From NCBI RefSeq assembly GCF_004104355.1, contig NZ_RJLM01000014.1:59158-123157 (forward strand): a DNA stretch of 64,000 bases, given 5' to 3'. The DNA is from Photobacterium chitinilyticum. Lineage in GTDB: Bacteria; Pseudomonadota; Gammaproteobacteria; Enterobacterales; Vibrionaceae. Below the pieces are notes generated by a model. It was not told the DNA's origin and did not search any database. It saw only the letters and a list, made by a program, of their open reading frames with translations. Both the position numbers and the translations under genes were made by a program. This document shows, one piece after another, positions 18,322 to 27,860 of this stretch (position 1 is its first letter; the number at the start of each line of letters is the position of its first letter).

Positions 18322-19836
18322 ATGTCATCTGAAGAAAGAAGTTATCAGGAGCTACACCGCCCTGCCTCTGACTTCTCAAGTCGCTCTGACTATCTTGATC
18401 ATGAGCTGAAAATCATGAAGCCACGCCGCTTTGGTCTTAACCTGCCAGGCCGTGACTTCCGTTTTGAGCTTGAAGATTTAGTCCCAGCCCTAGCCGGTAC
18501 TATCGGTATTATCGCGATGTACTCTGCGGTAATGATGTCTTGGGCCGATGGCCTGACCGAAGCTTGGGACCATATCAACCTCGGCAAAGAATTCGCCATT
18601 GAAGTAGCACGAGTTGAAATGCTCATCCCTGCTCTTCTGTTCTGCGTTCTAGCCTCCGGATTCATCAACCCTCGCGCCAACCTGGCAGGTAACCACGGTC
18701 CAATGATCCCATTGATCGGTACCATTGCCCTTGCCGGTGCACACCCTCTTGCTCTTGCTATCCTTCTTGGTGTATTCGGTCTGTTACTTAGCTACTTTAA
18801 GGGCGGTTCCAAACTGGTCAACCTGACCGGGGAAGGGGTTGCCGGTGGTTTGCTGGTATTCCTCGGATTTACCGGGGCGATGAGCCAGATTGGCCAAATC
18901 CAAAATTGGGCTACCGGACTGGAAAGCGCTGAAATAGCCAAAGGCAGCCTGGGCTATGTCGGCCTGGTTGTGCTGGCGGTTAACATTGTGCTTTATGCAT
19001 TCCTAGCAAAAATCAACAAACGCTGGTTGGCGATCCCTGCCTGTGCAGTAACGGGACTTCTCGTTGCACTTGCATTTGGTGCAGGCTTTGATCTAACCTT
19101 CGAAACCGAAATGGGTCTGCCAAACCTGAACCCTGTTTACTGGTGGGGTTCTACGACTGAAGGTTGGATGCTTGGTCTTCCAAATCTACAGCATTTCATT
19201 GCATCACTACCATTTGCCATTCTGGCTGTTGCAATGTGGTCACCTGACTTCCTAGGCCACCGTATCTTCCAAGAGCTGAACTACCCTCGTGGTACTGACA
19301 AGGTTCTTATGGATGTGGATGACACGATGACAATGTGTTCAATCCGTCAAATGGTGGGTACAGCTGTTGGTGGTGGTAACATTACATCATCTTGGGGTAC
19401 TTATATGATCCCTGCGGCAATCGCGAAGCGCCCTATCCCTGGCGGTGCGATTGTTCTTGGCTGTTTGGTTATGCTTATCGCAATCCTTGGTTTCCCAATG
19501 GATGTAGCGGTATGGCCACCAGTAATGCGTATCGCACTTCTTGTGGGTGTATTCTTGCCACTGCTTGAAGCTGGTATGCAGATGGTTAAAGACACTAAAG
19601 ATTCACAGGCGGCTGGTATCTGTATCTTTGCTTCAGCGGTTGCAAACCCTGTATTGGCATGGGCACTGACGATGTTGCTAGATAACAACGGTCTGATTGG
19701 TGACAAAGAGCGAGCGAAAAAGCTATCGTTCATGGATCGTATTATTATCCCTGCCTCTGTGCTTATCATCTGCTTTGTAGCGATGCTGGCAGTAGGTATG
19801 CTTGAAGGCCAATACGGTATTCCGGCGCTACTATAA
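18322..19836 (+). CDS. DUF3360 family multi-pass membrane protein
   Basis: 504 residues, inside the 489-517 range I recall for DUF3360 (PF11840). The N-terminal 50 residues are polar and cytoplasmic, then about 11-13 transmembrane helices. The segments NPRANLAGNHGPMIPLIGTIALAGAHPLAL and NITSSWGTYMIPAAIAKRPIPGG resemble the paired half-helix motifs of SulP/NCS2 carriers, which suggests an anion or nucleobase transporter fold; this is inference. It stands directly upstream of pflB, where enterobacteria have the formate channel focA, behind an FNR-type box. That context suggests anaerobic transport of a fermentation-linked acid, but the substrate is unknown. Confidence 0.85.
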   Translation: MSSEERSYQELHRPASDFSSRSDYLDHELKIMKPRRFGLNLPGRDFRFELEDLVPALAGTIGIIAMYSAVMMSWADGLTEAWDHINLGKEFAIEVARVEMLIPALLFCVLASGFINPRANLAGNHGPMIPLIGTIALAGAHPLALAILLGVFGLLLSYFKGGSKLVNLTGEGVAGGLLVFLGFTGAMSQIGQIQNWATGLESAEIAKGSLGYVGLVVLAVNIVLYAFLAKINKRWLAIPACAVTGLLVALAFGAGFDLTFETEMGLPNLNPVYWWGSTTEGWMLGLPNLQHFIASLPFAILAVAMWSPDFLGHRIFQELNYPRGTDKVLMDVDDTMTMCSIRQMVGTAVGGGNITSSWGTYMIPAAIAKRPIPGGAIVLGCLVMLIAILGFPMDVAVWPPVMRIALLVGVFLPLLEAGMQMVKDTKDSQAAGICIFASAVANPVLAWALTMLLDNNGLIGDKERAKKLSFMDRIIIPASVLIICFVAMLAVGMLEGQYGIPALL

Positions 19837-19843
19837 TTATGAA

Positions 19844-19867
19844 AGGGCAGTGTCTTGACACTGCCCT
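19844..19867. repeat. Strong inverted repeat between DUF3360 and pflB
   Basis: Perfect arms agggcagtgtc/gacactgccct (19844-19854, 19857-19867), followed by only a weak T run (ctctcttaa). It may partly terminate or process the DUF3360 message so that pflB is expressed at a different level. Confidence 0.8.
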
Positions 19868-20047
19868 CTCTTAACAGACGTAGTTAGTACTAATACGAAT
19901 AATGAAATCATTTTCTAACTGCAACAGTTGGTTTGATTATCCGTATTATTGTTAATGAAAGTGTACTGTTCACCGTCACCTGATGGTGATGAGCTCAACA
20001 GCGATTAAATCAGTACGTGTTTTTTCTACTAAAAAGGTAGGTATGTC

Positions 20048-22324
20048 ATGGCAGAGCAATTTGCTAAAGCTTGGGAAGGTTTCGCCGCTGGCGAATGGCA
20101 GAACGATGTAAACGTTCGCGACTTCATCCAGAAAAACTACACTCCATATGAGGGTGATGAGTCTTTCCTAGTATCTGAAGGTACTGAAGCGACTAACAAG
20201 CTTTGGAATCAGGTAATGGAAGGTATCAAGCAGGAAAACAGCACTCACGCTCCTGTTGATTTCGATACTTCTGTTATCTCTACCATCACTGCGCATGACG
20301 CAGGTTACATCAACAAAGATCTTGAGACTATCGTTGGTCTACAGACTGATGCTCCGCTTAAGCGTGCAATCATCCCTAACGGTGGTATCCGTATGGTTGA
20401 AGGTTCATGCAAAGTATACGGTCGTGAACTAGATCCAACGGTATCTAAGATTTACTCTGAGTACCGTAAGACGCACAACCAAGGCGTTTTCGATATCTAC
20501 ACACCTGATATCATGAAATGTCGTAAGTCTGGTGTTCTGACTGGTCTTCCAGATGCATACGGCCGTGGTCGTATCATCGGTGATTACCGTCGCGTAGCAC
20601 TATACGGTATCGATCGTCTAATGAAAGACAAGTTCGCTCAGTTCACGTCTCTACAAGAGCGTTTCGAGAAAGGCGAAGATCTTCAAGCGACTATGCAACT
20701 TCGTGAAGAAATTGCAGAACAGCACCGTGCTCTAGGCCAGATCAAAACTATGGCAGCTAAATACGGCTGTGATATCTCTGGTCCTGCAACTAACGCACAA
20801 GAAGCAATTCAGTGGACTTACTTCGGCTACCTAGCTGCAGTTAAATCTCAGAATGGTGCTGCAATGTCTCTGGGCCGTACTTCTACGTTCCTAGATATCT
20901 TCATCGAACGTGATATCGCTGCTGGCCTAATCACAGAAGTTCAAGCTCAGGAAATGATTGACCACTTCGTAATGAAGCTTCGTATGGTTCGTTTCCTACG
21001 TACGCCTGAATACGATGAGCTATTCTCTGGTGACCCAATCTGGGCAACAGAATCTATGGGTGGTATGAGCCTTGACGGACGTACGCTAGTAACGCGTTCT
21101 AACTTCCGTTTCCTAAACAGCCTATACACTATGGGTCCTTCTCCAGAGCCGAACATCACTGTTCTTTGGTCTGAGCAGCTACCTGACGGCTTCAAGCGTT
21201 TCTGTGCAAAAGTATCTATCGATACTTCATCTATCCAGTACGAAAACGATGACCTGATGCGTCCTGACATGAACTCTGATGACTACGCGATCGCTTGTTG
21301 TGTATCGCCAATGGTTGTTGGTAAGCAAATGCAGTTCTTCGGCGCACGTGCTAACTTGGCGAAAACAATGCTTTACACCATCAACGGTGGTGTGGATGAG
21401 AAGCTGAAAATCCAAGTCGGTCCTAAGATGGACAAGATCACTGATGAAGTTCTTGACTATGCAGATCTTATGGATCGCATGGATCACTTCATGGATTGGT
21501 TGGCAACACAATACGTGACTGCACTGAACAGCATCCACTTCATGCATGACAAGTACAGCTACGAAGCATCACTAATGGCTCTTCATGACCGTGATGTTAA
21601 GCGTACTATGGCTTGTGGTATTGCTGGTCTGTCTGTTGCTGCTGACTCACTGTCTGCTATCAAATACGCAACAGTTAAACCAGTACGTGACGAAGACGGC
21701 ATCGCTATCGATTTCGAAATCGAAGGCGACTATCCTAAGTTCGGTAACAACGACGCACGTGTTGATGACATCGCTTGTGAACTTGTTACAACGTTCATGA
21801 ACAAGATCCGTAAGCTTAATACTTACCGTAATGCAGTACCTACTCAGTCAATCCTTACTATCACATCTAACGTGGTATACGGTAAGAAGACTGGTACTAC
21901 ACCTGACGGTCGTAAAGCTGGTGCTCCTTTCGCTCCTGGTGCTAACCCAATGCACGGTCGCGATGAAAAAGGTGCGGTAGCATCTCTGACTTCTGTTGGT
22001 AAACTGCCGTTTGCTGATGCGAAAGATGGTATCTCTTACACATTCTCTATCGTTCCTAATGCGCTAGGTAAAGAAGTTGAGACCCAGAAAGCTAACCTTG
22101 CAGGTCTAATGGATGGTTACTTCCACCATGAGACTGGCATCGAAGGCGGTCAGCACCTGAACGTTAACGTTCTTAACCGCGAAACGCTTCAAGACGCAGT
22201 TAAGCACCCAGAGAAATACCCACAGCTAACTATCCGTGTATCGGGCTACGCTGTGCGTTTCAACTCTCTAACTGCTGAACAGCAGAAAGACGTTATCGCG
22301 CGTACTTTCACTGAATCTCTATAA
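20048..22324 (+). CDS. pflB: Pyruvate formate-lyase (formate C-acetyltransferase)
   Basis: 758 residues (E. coli PflB is 760). It cleaves pyruvate with CoA to acetyl-CoA and formate, using a glycyl radical, in the cytoplasm without oxygen. The thiyl pair is C417-C418 (YAIACCVSP) and the radical glycine is G733 (RVSGYAVRF), 25 residues from the C-terminus. Codon choice (CGT, GGT, CTA, AAC) is that of a highly expressed gene. The start has AAGGTAGGT upstream. It is activated by the PflA encoded 312 bp downstream, and its product feeds pta-ackA in this same window. It ends with two successive hairpins. Confidence 0.99.
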   Translation: MAEQFAKAWEGFAAGEWQNDVNVRDFIQKNYTPYEGDESFLVSEGTEATNKLWNQVMEGIKQENSTHAPVDFDTSVISTITAHDAGYINKDLETIVGLQTDAPLKRAIIPNGGIRMVEGSCKVYGRELDPTVSKIYSEYRKTHNQGVFDIYTPDIMKCRKSGVLTGLPDAYGRGRIIGDYRRVALYGIDRLMKDKFAQFTSLQERFEKGEDLQATMQLREEIAEQHRALGQIKTMAAKYGCDISGPATNAQEAIQWTYFGYLAAVKSQNGAAMSLGRTSTFLDIFIERDIAAGLITEVQAQEMIDHFVMKLRMVRFLRTPEYDELFSGDPIWATESMGGMSLDGRTLVTRSNFRFLNSLYTMGPSPEPNITVLWSEQLPDGFKRFCAKVSIDTSSIQYENDDLMRPDMNSDDYAIACCVSPMVVGKQMQFFGARANLAKTMLYTINGGVDEKLKIQVGPKMDKITDEVLDYADLMDRMDHFMDWLATQYVTALNSIHFMHDKYSYEASLMALHDRDVKRTMACGIAGLSVAADSLSAIKYATVKPVRDEDGIAIDFEIEGDYPKFGNNDARVDDIACELVTTFMNKIRKLNTYRNAVPTQSILTITSNVVYGKKTGTTPDGRKAGAPFAPGANPMHGRDEKGAVASLTSVGKLPFADAKDGISYTFSIVPNALGKEVETQKANLAGLMDGYFHHETGIEGGQHLNVNVLNRETLQDAVKHPEKYPQLTIRVSGYAVRFNSLTAEQQKDVIARTFTESL

Positions 22325-22340
22325 TTGAGATACAGTAATA

Positions 22341-22368
22341 CTTATCAGCTAGCCCGCTAGCTGATAAG
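22341..22368. repeat. 12-bp perfect hairpin directly after pflB
   Basis: Arms cttatcagctag/ctagctgataag with a 4-nt CCCG loop, no T tail. It lies 17 bp after the pflB stop and immediately before a classical terminator, so it may protect the 3' end of the abundant pflB message. Confidence 0.9.
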
Positions 22369-22372
22369 TGAT

Positions 22373-22400
22373 AAAAACCGACCTCTGGGTCGGTTTTTTT
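22373..22400 (+). terminator. Rho-independent terminator of pflB
   Basis: Stem aaaaaccgacc/ggtcggttttt, TCTG loop, seven T. The remaining 235 bp before pflA (22401-22635) hold no gene, only a partial inverted repeat around 22422-22445. Confidence 0.92.
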
Positions 22401-22635
22401 ATATCCCCATAAAAACAACCAAGGCCGTATTACAAATACGTGGTTTTCCCGCAGTAAACCTTTATAACACCAGTATGCAAATGCAGAGCATTTGATATTT
22501 TATTGCGCCCTCGATGGCGGCACTTCAACTTCAAGCATAACATCAACTGAGGCAACAGCCATTTTTCCGCTATTTTAGCCTGCCATTTTGTAATAAAATA
22601 ACAAGTAAACACGCACCACGCGGAGAAGTTAAGCA

Positions 22636-23376
22636 ATGTCAGTAAAAGGCCGTATTCACTCTTTTGAATCCTGCGGTACCGTGGATGGACCCGGCATCCG
22701 TTTTATCGTATTTATGCAAGGCTGCTTAATGCGCTGTCAGTATTGCCACAACCGCGATACCTGGGATCTTCATGATGGAAAGGAAATCACTGTCGAAGAA
22801 CTCGTTAAAGAAGCCACCGCTTATCGACACTTCATGAATGCTTCAGGAGGCGGTGTAACAGCCTCTGGTGGCGAAGCCATGTTGCAGCCAGAGTTTGTTC
22901 GTGATTTCTTCCGTGCTGTTCAAGCTGAAGGGATTCACACTTGTCTTGATACTAACGGCTATATTCGTAAACATACTGATGTGGTTGACGAAGTCCTTGA
23001 TGCTTCTGATTTGGTGATGTTGGATCTAAAGCAGCTTGATGACTCTATTCACCAAGATCTCGTCGGTGTGCCTAATAAGCGTGTTCTTGATTTTGCTCGC
23101 TATCTCCATAAACGCGGTCAGAAGACATGGATACGCTATGTCATCGTCCCGGGCTTCACTGATGATGAACGCTCAGCCCACCTTCTGGGTGAGTTTATTC
23201 AAGATATGGATAATATTGAAAAAATCGAGCTGCTGCCGTACCACCAACTAGGTGAACATAAGTGGGAAGCGCTTGGTTTTGAATATCAGCTGGCCGGTGT
23301 AAAGCCGCCATCAAAAGAGACCATGGAAAAAATCAAGAGCATCATCGCCAGCTATGGCCATAACGTGATGTATTAA
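22636..23376 (+). CDS. pflA: Pyruvate formate-lyase-activating enzyme (radical SAM)
   Basis: 246 residues, the expected length. The radical-SAM cluster ligands are C30, C34 and C37 ([12 protein letters not shown]), followed by the GG-E type segment [12 protein letters not shown] for S-adenosylmethionine binding and the DTNGY and LDLKQL blocks typical of PflA. It reduces SAM and abstracts hydrogen from the PflB glycine to make the active radical under anaerobic conditions. ATG 22636 follows GGAGAAG. It lies after the pflB terminator, so it needs its own promoter or readthrough. Confidence 0.98.
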   Translation: MSVKGRIHSFESCGTVDGPGIRFIVFMQGCLMRCQYCHNRDTWDLHDGKEITVEELVKEATAYRHFMNASGGGVTASGGEAMLQPEFVRDFFRAVQAEGIHTCLDTNGYIRKHTDVVDEVLDASDLVMLDLKQLDDSIHQDLVGVPNKRVLDFARYLHKRGQKTWIRYVIVPGFTDDERSAHLLGEFIQDMDNIEKIELLPYHQLGEHKWEALGFEYQLAGVKPPSKETMEKIKSIIASYGHNVMY

Positions 23377-23466
23377 TGCAATAATACCTTTTTTACCGCT
23401 GCATGATGACCATAACATGCAGGAGCAGACCGTCCCTTGCTCCTGCATTAAAATTTCCCGCTATGA

Positions 23467-24462
23467 TTAACTCGCAACCTGAGTGTTGGTCGTCATTTTT
23501 TTGGTGATGGCTTCATTGATGGTCGCTTCATTGGTATTTGTTTTACAAAGCTGCGACTTTGTATCACCAGAACACGCTTTATTCACTAAGTCACATTTAT
23601 TACCAGCCCCGTCATTCTGGATACTGCACTGGGCATTAATCAGACAAAGATTTTTTCGTTCAACCAAGCTAGGTACTGACGAGATAAGCGCCTTATCCTT
23701 GATACAGCTGGCAATTTTATTCTGAACAGTGTTATCAAACGCATTTAACTGTCGCTTGAAGGCCATCTCTTCGCTTGGCTCAAAACGTCCTATGCTTGCA
23801 ACCGAAAGGATATCGTCAAATTTTTCGACATTTAGCGGCTTACAGGCAACATCCCATTTGTTCTTAAAACGGTTACGACTTAATTCAACGGGTTTTTTAC
23901 TACCGTCAAATTGATGATAGTTGGCTCTGTCATCTTTAAAGTAACCGTGCACGCTATACCTCTGGTTTAAAAAATCATAAACCAGGTCAACGATGAACGG
24001 CTCCCTTTCTCGAGCAAGACCCATTGCATTTTTCGCTGCATAATAGCCACAAGTCGTGAGGTTAAGTACATTATCTTTTTCCCTCACCGTCGCAGGACTG
24101 AACATCCAGTTTTCACTACTGGCCAGACTGTAAAACTCAACCGAATTCGGATAATTAAACTTATTAGAAAAACGCACCAACGCCGCCTGCCTCAGTTCGA
24201 CAATCTCTTCCTCGACAGGCGCCTCAGATTGTATAGCATCAGGTACAGGCTTTTGTACCGATGTTTCCGCTACTGGTAATGATTTGTCATCAGAACCGGT
24301 TGTAACGGTTAATTGCTGAAGCGAAAGTGCCGAGCTAGAAAGAGTGGCTGTAAGTGACTGTAAATTAATTAAAAACAGTAACAACAACAGACACGCTAAC
24401 CCGCGAAACAATGTATTAAGCTTGAGGGATATATCCCTTACCGGCTTTCCTTTGATGATCAT
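23467..24462 (-). CDS. Hypothetical membrane-anchored, cysteine-rich periplasmic protein
   Basis: 331 residues, family not recognised. A short cytoplasmic N-terminus is followed by one hydrophobic segment (about 19-38, rich in L and F), which makes it a signal anchor or uncleaved signal. A Pro/Glu-rich linker (60-90) leads to a soluble region with the blocks NYPNSVEFYSLASSENW and LTTCGYYAAKN. A cluster of cysteines in the last 80 residues (spacing consistent with disulfides in the periplasm) and a Thr/Asn-rich tail follow. ATG 24462 has AGGGA upstream. Convergent with pflA; no functional hint from neighbours. Confidence 0.75.
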   Translation of the reverse strand: MIIKGKPVRDISLKLNTLFRGLACLLLLLFLINLQSLTATLSSSALSLQQLTVTTGSDDKSLPVAETSVQKPVPDAIQSEAPVEEEIVELRQAALVRFSNKFNYPNSVEFYSLASSENWMFSPATVREKDNVLNLTTCGYYAAKNAMGLAREREPFIVDLVYDFLNQRYSVHGYFKDDRANYHQFDGSKKPVELSRNRFKNKWDVACKPLNVEKFDDILSVASIGRFEPSEEMAFKRQLNAFDNTVQNKIASCIKDKALISSVPSLVERKNLCLINAQCSIQNDGAGNKCDLVNKACSGDTKSQLCKTNTNEATINEAITKKMTTNTQVAS

Positions 24463-25021
24463 GTTATCGTCCCTAGCAATATCAACTAAGGCCGGATTTT
24501 AAAGATAATTACCCCCTTGTCCATAGATCAGCAGCTCAAAATTTAATCGGTTATTGACGTGATAAATAAAATCAAATAGATGTATTTCATTTTTTTTCAA
24601 GCTTTGGGAGCAACCTCTTTCCCGCCAGGATCAATAGTCATGGAACCACATATTGGTTCAAGACACCCGTGCATAAAAATCCGCACATCCGGAATGTAGA
24701 GCCATTAAGGGACCATGTATTCACGATCTGATAGTCGGTAATTCAATTGAACAAAATAAGCACCCTGGCGCATATAAGGGTTATTGCCGCAACCAATCAG
24801 AAATATTGATAAGAAAAATAACAAGATAAAACGAGCACAAAGCATTCTCTTATGCAGATCTGTCAATACATGTAGTAATAAGCCGAAAAAACAACCATCT
24901 CGATTATTTTACAATCAGAAAATAGGCAGATAACAGCTCTTCTTTGTACTCCACCCATCAATAAGCACTTTGTTTCCTATAAATTAAATCGTTATTTGTC
25001 ATCAAATATTCTTATGGGACG
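24463..25021. other. Intergenic region between two minus-strand genes
   Basis: 559 bp, AT-rich, lacking a conventional gene. A 46-codon lipoprotein-like frame (24705-24845, minus) is described separately. I see no clear terminator or promoter in the remainder. Confidence 0.6.
24705..24845 (-). CDS. Candidate very small lipoprotein (46 aa)
   Basis: 46 codons, ATG to TAA. Residues 1-18 are a lipoprotein signal: a positively charged start (MLCARF), a hydrophobic stretch (ILLFFLSIF) and the lipobox LIGC with the acylated Cys at 19. The mature part would be 28 residues beginning CGNNPYMRQGAYF. The ribosome-binding site is poor (AAGAGA touches the ATG); an in-frame TTG seven codons upstream is an alternative start. 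The complete lipobox in a short frame is hard to explain by chance, but expression is unproven. Function unknown. Confidence 0.5.
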   Translation of the reverse strand: MLCARFILLFFLSIFLIGCGNNPYMRQGAYFVQLNYRLSDREYMVP

Positions 25022-25927
25022 TTACATGTCCATTTTCCGATCTTTTATCATCCGTATAGCCTCGCGCCGAATACAATCACGAAGTGGATTCTCAATCGCA
25101 TCAGCCCGCCAGATAAACGACAGAGTTCGCTTCATATTCAGCTCGGGAACATTCAGTGCGACCAACTCTCCCCGATCAATATATTTCACCACATCCAAAT
25201 ATGGCAGACAGCTCAGGTAAGGCCCGTTGGTAACCAGGGCGCGGAGGACAGGTATCTGCTCATACTCACGCCATACATCCAGATCCTCGATAACCCCATG
25301 CAAGGCACTTTCAAAACTTTGTCGAGTTCCCGCCCCCTGCTCACGAAGTACCCACTTAGCTTGCTCTAACTGGGCAAAACTAACCGTATCCAACTTGGCG
25401 TAAGGATGGTGCTTAGACGCAATAATCACCAGGTGGTCGTGGCACCAGACCTCCTGATCTAACCTGCTGTCATCACAGCGCCCTTCGATAATCCCTAGTT
25501 CGCACTCATAATTTCTAACTCTATCAATGACTTTCTGCGCATTTTTCACATTAAGTTGAATACGCAACTCGGGAAAATCTTTATCAATAATACTGATAAG
25601 CTCGGGTAAAAGGTGCTCTGCCACCGTCTGGCTAGCAGCAAGGTTGATTTCCCCACTAACCAAGTGCTGATCATAAAACCCCTGCTCTATCTGCTGAGCG
25701 TCAAACAATAGCTGTTTGGCTCTAGGTCTAAGCCATGCTCCCCAGTAGGTCAATGCCATTTGCTTCCCTTGGCGCTCGAACAAAGCTCGCCCAAGCAGCT
25801 TCTCAAGCTGAGATAACGCCATACTGGCTGCTGACTGGGTTAGAGCCAGGTTTTCCGCGGCTTTACTGACACTACGCGTGCTTGCAACCTCTTCAAATAC
25901 AGCAAGCTGCTTCAGTGAATAACGCAT
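25022..25927 (-). CDS. LysR-family regulator divergent from the formate channel gene
   Basis: 301 residues. N-terminal winged HTH (RYSLKQLAVFEEVASTRSVSKAAENLALTQ region, residues 1-60) and a type 2 periplasmic-binding effector domain (about 88-295). The HTH resembles the YeiE/CysB-like subgroup. Start at ATG 25927 with GGGGAG 7 nt before it; the frame runs 8 codons further without support. It is divergent from the FNT-CBS gene (220-bp gap), the classic arrangement for a LysR protein controlling its neighbour, so a role in formate or nitrite transport control is plausible. Confidence 0.9.
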   Translation of the reverse strand: MRYSLKQLAVFEEVASTRSVSKAAENLALTQSAASMALSQLEKLLGRALFERQGKQMALTYWGAWLRPRAKQLLFDAQQIEQGFYDQHLVSGEINLAASQTVAEHLLPELISIIDKDFPELRIQLNVKNAQKVIDRVRNYECELGIIEGRCDDSRLDQEVWCHDHLVIIASKHHPYAKLDTVSFAQLEQAKWVLREQGAGTRQSFESALHGVIEDLDVWREYEQIPVLRALVTNGPYLSCLPYLDVVKYIDRGELVALNVPELNMKRTLSFIWRADAIENPLRDCIRREAIRMIKDRKMDM

Positions 25928-26147
25928 TAATACACTCCCCGATAAATGCAATTCATTTTCTAAGCCCCAAGAATATCAACTTTAATGATTATGGCTAAAA
26001 AAATTATCAATTTTACTCAACTCTTTTGTCACCCGTATGCTGAATACCAGTTACCAATCACAACGAGGAGGAAATGTGACGTTATCAATCCTTTATGTGT
26101 TCACTATCCCCGGCCGACAAGCCGGAAACAAAACAGGAGACTCTTAA

Positions 26148-27620
26148 ATGGCCACGGCAATGGCATCCAACAACAATAACTTCACTCCCAAAGAGATGAT
26201 GAAGCAAGCGGAAAAATACGCGGTCGGCAAGGCATCAAAGCCAACCCGTACGACCATCGCTCTGGCAATCACGGCTGGCGTTTTCATCGGCCTCGCGTTT
26301 GTCTTTTACATTACCGTCACAACCGGCGGCGGCAACATGAGCTGGGGGATCAACCGCTTATTTGGTGGATTGGCATTTAGCCTTGGCCTGATTCTGGTAG
26401 TGATTTGCGGCGGTGAACTCTTCACCAGTACGGTACTGTCTTCAGTCGCACGAGCCAATAAACACATCACCACAGGCAAGATGCTAACGACTTGGATGAA
26501 AGTCTATTTCGGCAACTTCATCGGTGCGATGCTGCTGCTGACGCTAGTGTCAATGGCTAACCTGTACCAGCTTGACGGCGGCCAGTGGGGACTCAATGCC
26601 CTCAACATCGCCCAGCACAAGCTGCACCACCAGCCGATGGAAGCCTTTGCATTAGGTATCTTATGTAACCTGCTGGTTTGCCTAGCCATTTGGATGACAT
26701 TCTGTTCAGAAAACATGATGACCAAAATGGCAATAATGGTGCTTCCTGTCGCCATGTTCGTCAGCACCGGCTTTGAACACAGCGTCGCCAATATGTTTAT
26801 GGTGCCACTGGGTATCACCATCCAGAATGTCGCACCGGAATCATTCTGGCTAGGTCTTGGCGTATCGCCAGAACAATATGCCGACCTCAATATTCACAAC
26901 TTTATCTTTTCCAATCTTATTCCCGTAACCCTCGGCAATATCGTTGGCGGCGGGGTATTAGTTGGCCTGAGCTACTGGGCAATCTTCAGCTCGCCGAAGG
27001 AACACCATTCAACAGCAACCATCATTACACCCGACTTCTCAAATTCAACTGTTTTAACTAAGGACAACGCTATGCTCCAGGAAAATCTACTTGTGAACGA
27101 CTATATGCGCCCGGCAACAACCACCCTTCTGCCAGGTATGCCTGTTGCTGAAGCACTTGATATTCTTATAAAGGAAGGCCTTTCTGGAGCACCTGTTCTA
27201 TCAAGTGACCAACGTCTGGTCGGCTTCTTTTCAATCCACGACACACTGGTTGATCTCTGGTGCAGTGACTACATGCCAGAAGCCGAGTGCAAGGTACAAG
27301 ACTTGATGCGACATGAGATTCAAACCGTGGGCCCTGAAAATTCAATTCTAGAAATTGCCGAGTACATGTGTATCGACAAAAATATCCTATACCCTGTCAG
27401 CAGCGGTGGTATTGCGACCCAACTAACGACACTTTCTCTGAATGAGCGTGCCCGTACCATGGTCGTCAACCGTCCTCACAGCTTCCCAGTTGTCAAAGAT
27501 GATCAGCTTGTTGGCATGATCAGCCGCAATGAAATCATCAAAGCACTTCGCCCTGTTTACGGCAGCCTCGTATCCGTAACAAGTATCGACAATAGCCAGC
27601 AGGAAGCTGAAATAGCATAA
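26148..27620 (+). CDS. Formate/nitrite transporter (FocA family) fused to a C-terminal CBS domain pair
   Basis: 490 residues. Residues 12-282 are a complete FNT channel: six helices, the slot-loop motif GGELFTS with T93, and H211 in STGFEHSVANMF, the residue pair that gates formate in FocA. A polar linker (283-312) leads to two CBS modules (about 316-372 and 384-470; GLSGAPVLSSDQRLVGFFS and SFPVVKDDQLVGMIS). The second CBS carries an insertion of about 20 residues. CBS pairs usually bind adenine nucleotides, so this looks like an energy- or nucleotide-gated formate channel (inference). FocA itself is about 285 aa. GGAG lies 8 nt before ATG. Next gene is fhs. Confidence 0.93.
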   Translation: MATAMASNNNNFTPKEMMKQAEKYAVGKASKPTRTTIALAITAGVFIGLAFVFYITVTTGGGNMSWGINRLFGGLAFSLGLILVVICGGELFTSTVLSSVARANKHITTGKMLTTWMKVYFGNFIGAMLLLTLVSMANLYQLDGGQWGLNALNIAQHKLHHQPMEAFALGILCNLLVCLAIWMTFCSENMMTKMAIMVLPVAMFVSTGFEHSVANMFMVPLGITIQNVAPESFWLGLGVSPEQYADLNIHNFIFSNLIPVTLGNIVGGGVLVGLSYWAIFSSPKEHHSTATIITPDFSNSTVLTKDNAMLQENLLVNDYMRPATTTLLPGMPVAEALDILIKEGLSGAPVLSSDQRLVGFFSIHDTLVDLWCSDYMPEAECKVQDLMRHEIQTVGPENSILEIAEYMCIDKNILYPVSSGGIATQLTTLSLNERARTMVVNRPHSFPVVKDDQLVGMISRNEIIKALRPVYGSLVSVTSIDNSQQEAEIA

Positions 27621-27630
27621 ATTTATCAAT

Positions 27631-27660
27631 AACCTGCCGGCTCGTTCGGCAGGTTTATTA
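27631..27660 (+). terminator. Terminator after the FNT-CBS gene
   Basis: Stem aacctgccg/cggcaggtt (27631-27639, 27647-27655) with a short T-rich tail. Confidence 0.75.
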
Positions 27661-27860
27661 ATGATTCGGCAGTATTAATCACCATTTAACTACCTTCCCG
27701 CTTTCGCCCTATTCCTGACTAAAAATAAAATAACCGGACTTATATCGGATTTTTTCTACTTATACATGATAAAATTGTGGTATAAACCAAACGCAAACGA
27801 TTGCGCGACCTGCAAATGCAGTTCTATGCAATATTTCCTTATTGCTACCGATGCGAGGTT

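Noticed and set aside
19945-19975. ArcA-like GTTAATGAAAGTGTA near pflB
   Set aside because: Only a loose match to the degenerate ArcA consensus in AT-rich DNA; expected by chance.
22430-22636. 68-codon minus-strand frame between pflB and pflA
   Set aside because: It overlaps the pflA start on the other strand, with no family-like sequence and no Shine-Dalgarno.
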